Source: Pseudomonadota bacterium (lineage in GTDB: Bacteria; Pseudomonadota; Gammaproteobacteria; Burkholderiales; SG8-39). From it: 5,229 bases of DNA. Below are positions 1 to 5,229 of this stretch, piece by piece. The notes below the pieces were generated by a model. It was not told where the DNA came from and made no database searches. It saw only the letters and a program-made list of their open reading frames with translations. The number at the start of each line of letters is the position of its first letter. The stretch's first letter is position 1. Where the stretch lies: the NCBI GenBank assembly GCA_021848555.1, contig JAJZUN010000256.1, positions 1-5,229 of the forward strand. The letters run 5' to 3'. The position numbers and the translations under genes are program-made.

Positions 1-108
1 CAGCGTATGCGCGGCCGCGCGCCCGGCGCAAATCTTCAAGCCCGGATAATGCGGCTTGCGCCGCGGCCGCTGCCTGGGCATAAGTCACAGTCCGCACGCA
101 ATTCGCGC

Positions 109-137
109 TTCATGCGCTTCGGTCAGGCTGATATAAT
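109..137 (+). promoter_or_regulatory. Sigma-70-type promoter with extended -10 for the 178-504 gene
   Basis: A perfect TATAAT lies at 132-137, preceded by TG at 129-130 (TGATATAAT), which is an extended -10 element. A weak -35 (TTCATG, 109-114, three of six consensus bases) sits 17 bases upstream; extended -10 promoters tolerate a poor -35. The start of transcription should fall near 144-145, giving a leader of about 33 bases before the ATG at 178. The position of this promoter inside the longer open frame that begins at 7 argues that the true start is at 178. Confidence 0.7.
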
Positions 138-177
138 CCGCCGCGGGTGTTTATTTGACCATCCCGGCGGGAGAACT

Positions 178-504
178 ATGATTCTAGAGTTTTTTTCCAC
201 GCGCAAGGTTACAGAATTCGCCAAGAACCTGGCGCAAGACGTCGCCAAGCGCTATCCGCCCGCGATCGCCAACAATCCGGCCCAGATGGTGTCGCAAAAA
301 CGGCTGTCCGGCATACTCGAGGAAGCCTTCACGCGCGCTGCCGAGTTCAACCGCGAGAACCGACTGGGCTGGTACAAGAAGGCCAAACTCGGCAACGAAT
401 TCAAGTGGGAACTCAAGGAAATGGGCTACGACGAAAAATTCATCGACGTCGCCACCGAGGGTCTGATCGTCTACGTCACCCGGCGAGCGCCGCCCAAGAC
501 CTGA
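178..504 (+). CDS. Small conserved-looking soluble protein of unknown function (108 aa)
   Basis: I do not recognise a named family. The frame is open from position 7, but I place the start at the ATG at 178. GGGAG (169-173) lies four bases upstream of it, and an extended -10 promoter at 129-137 falls inside the longer version. From this start the protein begins MILEFFSTRKV and ends in RRAPPKT. It has no signal peptide and no membrane segment. It is mostly charged and probably helical, with a Lys/Trp-rich middle (RLGWYKKAKLGNEFKWELKE) and a short hydrophobic stretch near the end (GLIVYVTRR). It is monocistronic here, and its stop lies 25 bases from the stop of the convergent HD-GYP gene. The third-position GC bias and protein-like composition support a real gene. 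Its function cannot be assigned from sequence alone. Confidence 0.8.
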   Translation: MILEFFSTRKVTEFAKNLAQDVAKRYPPAIANNPAQMVSQKRLSGILEEAFTRAAEFNRENRLGWYKKAKLGNEFKWELKEMGYDEKFIDVATEGLIVYVTRRAPPKT

Positions 505-534
505 GCCTGCCGCCGCCGGTGCGCCAAGCTCAGG
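500..534. terminator. Inverted repeat between convergent genes, possible weak bidirectional terminator
   Basis: CCTGAGC at 500-506 is perfectly complementary to GCTCAGG at 528-534, giving a 7-bp stem and a 21-base GC-rich loop. Each arm contains the TGA stop of one of the two converging genes (502-504 on plus, 530-532 on minus). No T-tract follows on either strand, so it does not meet the usual intrinsic terminator pattern. It may act weakly on both strands, or the symmetry may simply arise from the two TGA codons and flanking bases. Confidence 0.3.
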
Positions 535-2212
535 GCGTATATCCCGGAATCTTGCTCTCGTCGACGCGGTCGATCTGATTCGCGTCGAGAAACTGCTCGG
601 CATAGCGCCGGTAGACCTTTTGCCGGATGAACACGTCGAACAGGTCGGGGTCGATGTGGCCGCCTTCCTTGAATTTCCCCAGAATTTGCAGCGACTCGGT
701 CAGGGTCTTGCCTTTCTTGTACGGCCGGTCCCTGGCAGTGAGCGCCTCGAAGATGTCGGCAATGCCCATGACGCGCGCCTGCACCGACATTTGCTCGCGC
801 GTGAGGCCGCGCGGATAGCCCTTGCCGTCCATGCGCTCGTGGTGTCCGCCGGCATACTCCGGCACATGGCGCAAATGCTTGGGCCAGGGCAGCGCCTCCA
901 GCATCTTGATCGTGGCGACGATGTGGTAATTGATGATCTCGCGCTCCTTGGCGGTGAGCGTGCCGCGCGGAATGCTGAGATTCTCGATCTCGTCGTCGGT
1001 GAGAAAGTGGGCGGTGTTGCCGGACTGGTCCAGCCACTTGTACTGGGCAATTCGCTTGACGTGCTCCTGCGCCTCCGGCGGCATGAACTCGCCGCCGATA
1101 TTGGACTTGCGCAGGAACTCGCGGTCCTGGTCGAGTTGGCGCAACCGCGCCCGGTAGGTCTGTTCCAGCTGGTTGCCGCGCTCGCGCACCGACAACTCGT
1201 CTAAGCCCTGCTCGCGCAGCGCGGCGCGGCTTTTCAGCAACTCGATCTCGGCGTCGCGCTTGAGCACCTCGAAGCGCGTGTCGATCAGGTGGATGCGGTC
1301 GAAAATCGACTCGAGCTTGGTCGCCTTGTCCACCACGTGCACCGGTGTCGTAACCTTGCCGCAATCGTGCAGCAGGCCCGCGATCTTGAGCTCGTAGCGG
1401 TCCTTGTCGGTCATGTCGAAGTCCCGCAGCGGTCCCGCCTTGGTTTCATTCACCGCTTCGGCGAGCATCATCGTGAGCTCGGGCACGCGCTGGCAATGGC
1501 CGCCGGTATAGGGGGACTTCTCGTCGATCGCAGTGTTGATCATCGCGATGAACGACTCGAACAGGGCCTCCAGCTGGTTGATCAGCTGCCGGTTGGTGAG
1601 GGCAATGGCCGCCTGCGAGGCGAGCGACTCCGCCAGACGCTGGTCCGCATCGGAAAACGCCACCACTTCGCCGCTCGCCGGATCCTGCGAGTTGATCAGC
1701 TGCAGCACGCCGATGATTTCGTTTTCGTGATTCTTCATCGGCACCGTGAGGAAGGACTTCGAGCGGTAGCCGGTCTTCTTGTCGAAATTGCGCGTGCCGT
1801 TGAAGTCGAAGCCTTCCGCGGCGTAGGCGTCGGCGATGTTGACGGTCTGGCCGGTCAGCGCCGCAAACGCAGCCACCATCTGGTTGTTGGGTTTGCCCTC
1901 CTTGGTGTACAGATGGATCGGATAGAACGGAATCGCGTTGCCGGTGGTGCCGCCCATCGCAATCTTGAGCGATTCGGTGCGCATGATCTCGAATTTGAGG
2001 CGCTTGGTGCCGTCCTCCTCGGTCAGCAGATAGAGCGTGCCGCCGTCGGCGCGCGTGATCGTCTTGGCGGCGAGCAGAATGCTCTCGAGCAGCCGGTTGA
2101 TGTCGCGTTCGGCCGAGAGCGAGGCGCCGATTTCGTTGAGCTGTTCCAGGCGCTGGAACAGGTCGTCCACGGTCTGGACTGCGGCTCCCTCGCCTTTGCG
2201 CGCCGCTGTCAC
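530..2212 (-). CDS. GAF-sensor HD-GYP cyclic di-GMP phosphodiesterase (560 aa)
   Basis: Predicted cytoplasmic enzyme that hydrolyses cyclic di-GMP, as HD-GYP proteins do. An N-terminal GAF domain (about 22-208) has the PDE-type core FDKKTGYRSKS and IIGVLQLIN. The HD-GYP domain (about 215-540) keeps H239 (TGGH), H282-D283 (LLHDCGK), H430 (INYH), H457-H458-E459, D462 and the G465-Y466-P467 triad. It also keeps IADIFEALTARDRPYK (484-499), so it should be active. Residues about 301-418 are an unusual insertion between the HD motif and H430; part of it (315-370) is charged and looks coiled-coil. No receiver domain or membrane segment is present. The start is GTG (2212-2210) with no well-spaced Shine-Dalgarno. 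GAGGTGA overlaps the start itself, and a GTG at residue 15 is an alternative. It lies 30 bases after the GAF-ATPase gene, in the same frame, and is probably co-transcribed and translationally coupled. Confidence 0.93.
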   Translation of the reverse strand: MTAARKGEGAAVQTVDDLFQRLEQLNEIGASLSAERDINRLLESILLAAKTITRADGGTLYLLTEEDGTKRLKFEIMRTESLKIAMGGTTGNAIPFYPIHLYTKEGKPNNQMVAAFAALTGQTVNIADAYAAEGFDFNGTRNFDKKTGYRSKSFLTVPMKNHENEIIGVLQLINSQDPASGEVVAFSDADQRLAESLASQAAIALTNRQLINQLEALFESFIAMINTAIDEKSPYTGGHCQRVPELTMMLAEAVNETKAGPLRDFDMTDKDRYELKIAGLLHDCGKVTTPVHVVDKATKLESIFDRIHLIDTRFEVLKRDAEIELLKSRAALREQGLDELSVRERGNQLEQTYRARLRQLDQDREFLRKSNIGGEFMPPEAQEHVKRIAQYKWLDQSGNTAHFLTDDEIENLSIPRGTLTAKEREIINYHIVATIKMLEALPWPKHLRHVPEYAGGHHERMDGKGYPRGLTREQMSVQARVMGIADIFEALTARDRPYKKGKTLTESLQILGKFKEGGHIDPDLFDVFIRQKVYRRYAEQFLDANQIDRVDESKIPGYTP

Positions 2213-2242
2213 CTCAGGTTTTCCCCGTCGCCTGCGCCGCGC

Positions 2243-4615
2243 CTACTTGATGCAGACCGCGCGCACCGTGGGCATGTCGGTGAGGCCCATCAGCACTTTC
2301 TCCATGCCGTCCATTTTCAGGGTGCGCATGCCCTCGTCCAGGCAGCAGGCCAGCATTTCGGCCACGCGCGCATGCTCCTGGATCAGTTTTTTCAGCGGGT
2401 CGGTACCGACCAGCAGTTCGTGCAGGCCGACCCGGCCCTTGTAGCCGCTGCCGCCGCAGGCATCGCAGCCGATCTTCTTGTACATCGTGAACTGGCCCTT
2501 GTCGTTGGCGTAGTTCTTGACCCATTCCTTGTACACGTTCTCGTACCCCTCCTTGGGATTCTGCTTGAACGTCTTGGTATTGACGAGCTCGCTGCAGTAT
2601 TCGGTCAGGAACGCCTTCATTTCCTCGGGTGCGGGATTGTAGGATTGCTTGCACTTGGCGCACAGGCGCTTCGCCAGACGCTGCGCCAGGATGCCGAGCA
2701 ACGCGTCGGAGAAGTTGAACGGGTCCATGCCCATGTCGAGCAGGCGGATGATCGATTCGGGCGCGCTGTTGGTGTGCAGCGTGGCGAATACCAAGTGGCC
2801 GGTGAGTGAAGCCTCGATGCCGGTCGACACCGTTTCCTTGTCGCGCATCTCACCCACCATGATGATGTCCGGATCGGCGCGCAGGAACGCCTTCATCACC
2901 ATGGCAAAATCCAGCCCCGCCTTCTTGTTCACCTGCACCTGGCGCAAGCCCTTCTGCGTGATTTCGACCGGATCCTCGGCGGTCCAGATCTTGGTGTCCG
3001 GGGTGTTCAGGTGCTTCAGCACCGAGTGCAGCGTGGTGGTCTTGCCCGAGCCGGTCGGCCCGCAGACGAAGAACAGGCCGTAGGGCTTGGCCACCACCTC
3101 TTTCAGCGTCTCCAGGTTGTGCGGCGTGAGGCCGAGCTTGTCGAGCGGAATCGGTTCGCCGGCGGCGAGGATACGCATGACGATGTCCTCGACCCCGCCC
3201 TGGGTCGGAATGGTCGCTACGCGCAGCTCGATGTCGAGCGGACCGAACTTCTTGAACTTGATCTTGCCGTCCTGCGGCCGGCGTTTCTCCGAGATGTCGA
3301 GGTCGCACATGATCTTGACGCGCGCGACGATCGCATTGCGGTAGGAGGCCGGCACTTCGATGTAGGGCGCAAGCGACCCGTCCTTTCTGAAGCGGATTTC
3401 GGTCTTGCCCTTGCCCGGGTAGGACTCGATGTGGATGTCCGATGCGTTCTGGTTGTAGGCGTCGATGATGATCTTGTTGACCAGCTTCACCAGTTCGTTG
3501 TCGGCCGCCTGCGACAAGTCGTCCGCGACGCCCTCGCCGCCGCCTTCTTCGTCGTCTTCCAGCCCCGAGAGCAGGTCGCCGATGTCGCCGGTATCGACCA
3601 CCTCGGCGCCGTAGAACAGGTTCAGCGTCTCCTTGAACTCGCGCTGCGTGGTCACCTTGTAGATCAGCTTGCTCTTGGGAAACACGTTCTGCACGATGCG
3701 CGAACTGCGCACGCGTTCCGGGTCGAGGCACAACACCACAACGCCGTCCTTGCTGTCGTCGACCGGCACCCACTGATTTTGCTCGACGTATTCGCGCTTG
3801 AGGTTCTTCAGCAGCTCCGGCGGCTTGATGCGGTCGGGTTTGTGCGGTTCGTAGGGCACGCCGAAGAATTTCGACAGCGCCTGGCCGATCGCCGGCAGCT
3901 TGACCTGGAATTCCTCCACCAGGACCTGCTCCACATCCACCGCCTTCTTGCGCGCGGAGCGCGCGGCGAGATCGAACTCGGCCGGCGAGATCACCGCATC
4001 GCTGACGAGGAAGTCGTACTTGGTCTTGATGATCTGCGGCTTCTGCCGCTGCCTGAAGGCGATGGCCAGGGTCTGCGCCAGCGCGGTCACGCCTTCTTCC
4101 ATCAGCGCCGTGAACGGCACGCCGGCCTTGTTGTTGATGATCTGGATGACGCCGATCAGTTCCTCGCCGTCCAGGACCGGCGCGGCCAGCACCTGCTTGG
4201 TGCGGTAGCCGGTGCGCTTGTCCACTTCCTGCAGAAAGCGCAGGTTCGGATTGATCGCCTTGAGTTCGGCCTCGTCGTAGCAATCCTTGATGTTGATCAT
4301 CTTCTTGGAATAGGCGACGTAGCCGCCCATGGAATGCTCGGCGATCGGCAGCTTCAGGTCCTTGAACGAGTTCAGCCCGGTCTTGACCTTGGACACGATC
4401 GATTGCTTGTCCTCGCCGACGACGTAAATGGTGAGCCGGTCGGCGTTGAACAGGCTGCAGATGTCGGACGAAACCTCGAGCATGATCTCGTCGATATTGG
4501 AGGTGGCGTGGATTTTGTTGGTGACGTTCTGCAGGTTCTTCTGGAACATCAGCCTGGCGTTGACGTCGGCCGACCCGGTGGCCGCGGCCTGTGGTGTATT
4601 CAGAACAGCACTCAT
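2243..4615 (-). CDS. GAF domain fused to GspE/PilB-type secretion ATPase (790 aa)
   Basis: Member of the type II secretion/type IV pilus ATPase superfamily with a sensor domain in front. In order: GAF domain (about 22-190; DKRTGYRTK 132-140, ELIGVIQIIN 152-161); N-terminal MshEN/GspE_N-like region (about 198-335) with degenerate signature residues; acidic Gly/Asp/Glu linker (342-366); N2 domain (about 370-480; ASDIHIE 391-397); then the RecA-like core. The core has Walker A GPTGSGKTT (519-527), Asp box TAEDPVE (545-551), Walker B IIMVGEMRD (584-592) and His box LTGHLVFATLHT (604-615). Four cysteines (C652, C655, C717, C720) form the family's zinc site, with a longer than usual spacing. All catalytic motifs are intact, so ATP hydrolysis is expected. 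The ATG start has GAGG (4624-4621) five bases upstream. No other secretion or pilus gene is visible, so the machine it powers, if any, is unknown. It heads a two-gene operon with the HD-GYP gene, and its stop codon is TAG. Confidence 0.95.
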   Translation of the reverse strand: MSAVLNTPQAAATGSADVNARLMFQKNLQNVTNKIHATSNIDEIMLEVSSDICSLFNADRLTIYVVGEDKQSIVSKVKTGLNSFKDLKLPIAEHSMGGYVAYSKKMINIKDCYDEAELKAINPNLRFLQEVDKRTGYRTKQVLAAPVLDGEELIGVIQIINNKAGVPFTALMEEGVTALAQTLAIAFRQRQKPQIIKTKYDFLVSDAVISPAEFDLAARSARKKAVDVEQVLVEEFQVKLPAIGQALSKFFGVPYEPHKPDRIKPPELLKNLKREYVEQNQWVPVDDSKDGVVVLCLDPERVRSSRIVQNVFPKSKLIYKVTTQREFKETLNLFYGAEVVDTGDIGDLLSGLEDDEEGGGEGVADDLSQAADNELVKLVNKIIIDAYNQNASDIHIESYPGKGKTEIRFRKDGSLAPYIEVPASYRNAIVARVKIMCDLDISEKRRPQDGKIKFKKFGPLDIELRVATIPTQGGVEDIVMRILAAGEPIPLDKLGLTPHNLETLKEVVAKPYGLFFVCGPTGSGKTTTLHSVLKHLNTPDTKIWTAEDPVEITQKGLRQVQVNKKAGLDFAMVMKAFLRADPDIIMVGEMRDKETVSTGIEASLTGHLVFATLHTNSAPESIIRLLDMGMDPFNFSDALLGILAQRLAKRLCAKCKQSYNPAPEEMKAFLTEYCSELVNTKTFKQNPKEGYENVYKEWVKNYANDKGQFTMYKKIGCDACGGSGYKGRVGLHELLVGTDPLKKLIQEHARVAEMLACCLDEGMRTLKMDGMEKVLMGLTDMPTVRAVCIK

Positions 4616-4638
4616 AGTGACCTCGCCATTAGATCCGC

Positions 4639-4653
4639 GCAGCCGGTGGCTGC
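4639..4653 (-). promoter_or_regulatory. Small hairpin in the 5' leader of the GAF-ATPase gene
   Basis: GCAGCC and GGCTGC form a perfect 6-bp stem around a 3-base loop. It lies in the predicted leader, about 14 bases upstream of the Shine-Dalgarno GAGG (4624-4621) of the ATPase gene. It could protect the transcript or affect ribosome loading. It is too small to match any known riboswitch, and chance occurrence in GC-rich DNA is plausible. Confidence 0.3.
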
Positions 4654-4674
4654 TGCTACGTCGACATATTCCAC

Positions 4675-4702
4675 ACTATACGACAAAAAAAGCCAGCGAC
4701 AA
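4675..4702 (-). promoter_or_regulatory. Candidate sigma-70 promoter for the GAF-ATPase/HD-GYP operon
   Basis: Read on the minus strand, TTGTCG (4702-4697, four of six bases to TTGACA) and TATAGT (4680-4675, five of six to TATAAT) are separated by 16 bases. Transcription would start near 4668 and give a leader of about 53 bases before the ATG at 4615. This is the only AT-rich patch between the upstream stop and the ATPase start. It overlaps the T-tracts of the upstream gene's terminator. Confidence 0.5.
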
Positions 4703-4710
4703 AAAAAGCC
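4681..4710. repeat. Tandem direct repeat of 14 bases with a 16-base period
   Basis: CGACAAAAAAAGCC occurs exactly at 4681-4694 and again at 4697-4710, separated by two bases (AG). Each copy carries a run of seven A, which is a run of seven T on the transcribed minus strand. The repeat duplicates the T-tract and part of the 3' stem arm of the terminator of the upstream gene, and it also contributes the candidate promoter. A local tandem duplication is the simplest origin. Confidence 0.85.
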
Positions 4711-4713
4711 GGC
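4685..4713 (-). terminator. Second, alternative terminator hairpin
   Basis: On the minus strand GCCGGC (4713-4708) can also pair with GCTGGC (4697-4692), giving a 6-bp stem with one G-U pair and a 10-base loop. It is followed by seven T (4691-4685). It shares the GCCGGC arm with the main terminator, so the two hairpins exclude one another in a single transcript. It is probably a backup created by the local duplication. Confidence 0.4.
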
Positions 4714-4732
4714 CGCGCTCACGGCAGCCGGC
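4701..4732 (-). terminator. Intrinsic terminator of the cyclic-nucleotide-binding/rhodanese gene
   Basis: On the minus strand GCCGGC (4732-4727) pairs with GCCGGC (4713-4708). The stem extends inward by a T-G wobble and two more pairs to about 9 bp, with a 7-base loop at 4723-4717. Seven T follow at 4707-4701. This is a textbook stem plus T-tract. Its 5' arm lies in the last codons of the gene and its TGA stop (4721-4719) is in the loop. Confidence 0.85.
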
Positions 4733-5229
4733 CCCCGCCCCACAGCCCGCCTTCGAGCACGAACACGCGGTAGCCGCGTTGCGCCAGCAGGAACGCGGCC
4801 GCCGAACTGCGCCTGCCGCTTTGGCAATAGACGATATATTCCTCGTCCATGGCCAAAGCGCCGAACGCGTTGCGGATTTCCGACAGCGGTATATTGCGCG
4901 CGCCGGGCAGGCCGTCGTACTGGTATTCGGACGGGTAGCGCACGTCTATCCACTGGGCGCCATCGAGCACCTTCTGTTGGGCCTGCTCCATGTTGATGCC
5001 ATGCAGCAGCGGCTCGCGCAGCAGCGCGTCGAAATCCTGCTTGGCCAGGCGCAACAGGCTGCCGTCGGTCGTCATGGTCACGGTCGCGTTGCGCTTGGCC
5101 TCGGCGACCAGCGCCTCCTCGCCGAAGGTGTCGCCGCTCCTGAGTTCGGCCAGCAGCATGCTGACGCCGCCGACCAGGCGTTCGACTTGGCAGCGACCGG
5201 ACTCGACCAGGTAGTAATAATCGCCTTCC
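4719..5229 (-). CDS. Cyclic-nucleotide-binding domain plus rhodanese domain protein (3' part, 169 aa visible)
   Basis: The gene runs off the window at its 5' end. The frame stays open through 5229, so the ATG at 5159 is internal and not the start. Visible residues 1-70 are the end of a CRP/PKA-type cyclic-nucleotide-binding domain: EGDYYYLVESG, then the phosphate-binding cassette GDTFGEEAL (32-40) with R46 and ATV (48-50). A linker leads to a C-terminal rhodanese domain (about 77-169) with WIDVR (93-97), GARNIPL (109-115) and the active loop C135-QSGRR-S141, followed by LEGGL. The loop cysteine would carry the persulfide in sulfur transfer; the six-residue loop is typical of sulfurtransferases rather than Cdc25-like phosphatases. 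No DNA-binding domain is seen in the visible part. The ligand (cAMP, cGMP or other) and sulfur acceptor are unknown. The gene ends inside its own terminator hairpin. Confidence 0.9.
   Translation of the reverse strand, partial: EGDYYYLVESGRCQVERLVGGVSMLLAELRSGDTFGEEALVAEAKRNATVTMTTDGSLLRLAKQDFDALLREPLLHGINMEQAQQKVLDGAQWIDVRYPSEYQYDGLPGARNIPLSEIRNAFGALAMDEEYIVYCQSGRRSSAAAFLLAQRGYRVFVLEGGLWGGGRLP

Noticed and set aside
2..49. Possible C-terminal tail of an upstream plus-strand gene (ends IFKPG then TAA)
   Set aside because: Only 15 codons are visible. Another plus frame also stays open, to TAA at 81-83, and nothing distinguishes them from chance in GC-rich DNA.
1..81. Minus-strand frame starting at the ATG at 81-79 and running off the window edge
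   Set aside because: It gives only 27 codons of Arg/Pro-rich sequence, with no ribosome binding site and no recognisable start of a domain.
7..177. 57-residue N-terminal extension of the small plus-strand gene
   Set aside because: It contains the extended -10 promoter, has low-complexity Arg/Pro/Ala composition and lacks a ribosome binding site at 7. The ATG at 178 has a good one.
1289..2809. Long plus-strand open frame (506 codons) opposite the HD-GYP and ATPase genes
   Set aside because: It is antisense to two genes with intact catalytic motifs and spans their junction. Its His/Leu/Val/Arg-rich product has no domain, the usual shadow of GC-biased third positions.
2850..4283. Minus-strand frame of 477 codons inside the ATPase gene
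   Set aside because: It is an out-of-frame reading of the ATPase with very high Arg, Gly and Ala content and no domain.
4612..4953. Minus-strand frame of 113 codons overlapping the rhodanese end and the ATPase leader
   Set aside because: It runs through the terminator and promoter region in a different frame from the rhodanese domain and is Arg-rich without motifs.
3011..4996. Long plus-strand open frame (661 codons) opposite the ATPase and rhodanese genes
   Set aside because: It is another antisense shadow that crosses a terminator and an intergenic region; its composition is Asp/Leu/Val/Arg-rich and lacks motifs.
4719..5159. Rhodanese gene starting at the ATG at 5159
   Set aside because: The frame continues to the window edge with clear cyclic-nucleotide-binding-domain sequence (EGDYYYLVESG), so that ATG is an internal methionine in the middle of the domain.

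Overview
The window is high-GC bacterial chromosomal DNA with dense coding. Codon use strongly favours G or C in third positions. The domain repertoire (HD-GYP phosphodiesterase, GspE/PilB-type ATPase, cyclic-nucleotide-binding plus rhodanese protein) suggests a proteobacterium, most likely a betaproteobacterium. That placement is an inference from style, not from a marker gene.

Layout. Positions 1-128 contain no gene I can defend. An extended -10 promoter (TGATATAAT, 129-137) precedes one plus-strand gene at 178-504, a 108-residue soluble protein of unknown function. It converges on a minus-strand signalling block that fills the rest of the window. Read in the direction of transcription, that block has three genes. 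First is the 3' part of a cyclic-nucleotide-binding/rhodanese protein (5229-4719, 5' end outside the window). It is followed by a compact terminator region and a candidate promoter. Next is a 790-residue GAF plus GspE/PilB-like ATPase (4615-2243). Last, 30 bases further on, is a 560-residue GAF plus HD-GYP protein (2212-530).

How they may work together. The ATPase and HD-GYP genes are almost certainly co-transcribed. Both start with a similar cyclic-nucleotide-PDE-type GAF domain, so they could sense the same or related ligands. The HD-GYP protein keeps its metal-binding and GYP residues and should hydrolyse cyclic di-GMP. The ATPase keeps Walker A, Asp box, Walker B, His box and a tetracysteine zinc site. 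No other secretion or pilus gene is visible, so its partner is unknown. The upstream gene also couples a cyclic-nucleotide-binding domain to an output, here rhodanese sulfur chemistry. The neighbourhood therefore looks like a second-messenger signalling cassette built around an orphan secretion-type ATPase.

The most unusual points are the GAF-fused orphan ATPase with a degenerate MshEN-like domain and an enlarged zinc loop, a roughly 120-residue insertion inside the HD-GYP catalytic domain, a single in-frame TAG separating the two operon genes, and a 16-base-period duplication that makes a double terminator overlapping a promoter. I see no tRNA, rRNA, CRISPR array, insertion sequence or attachment site.
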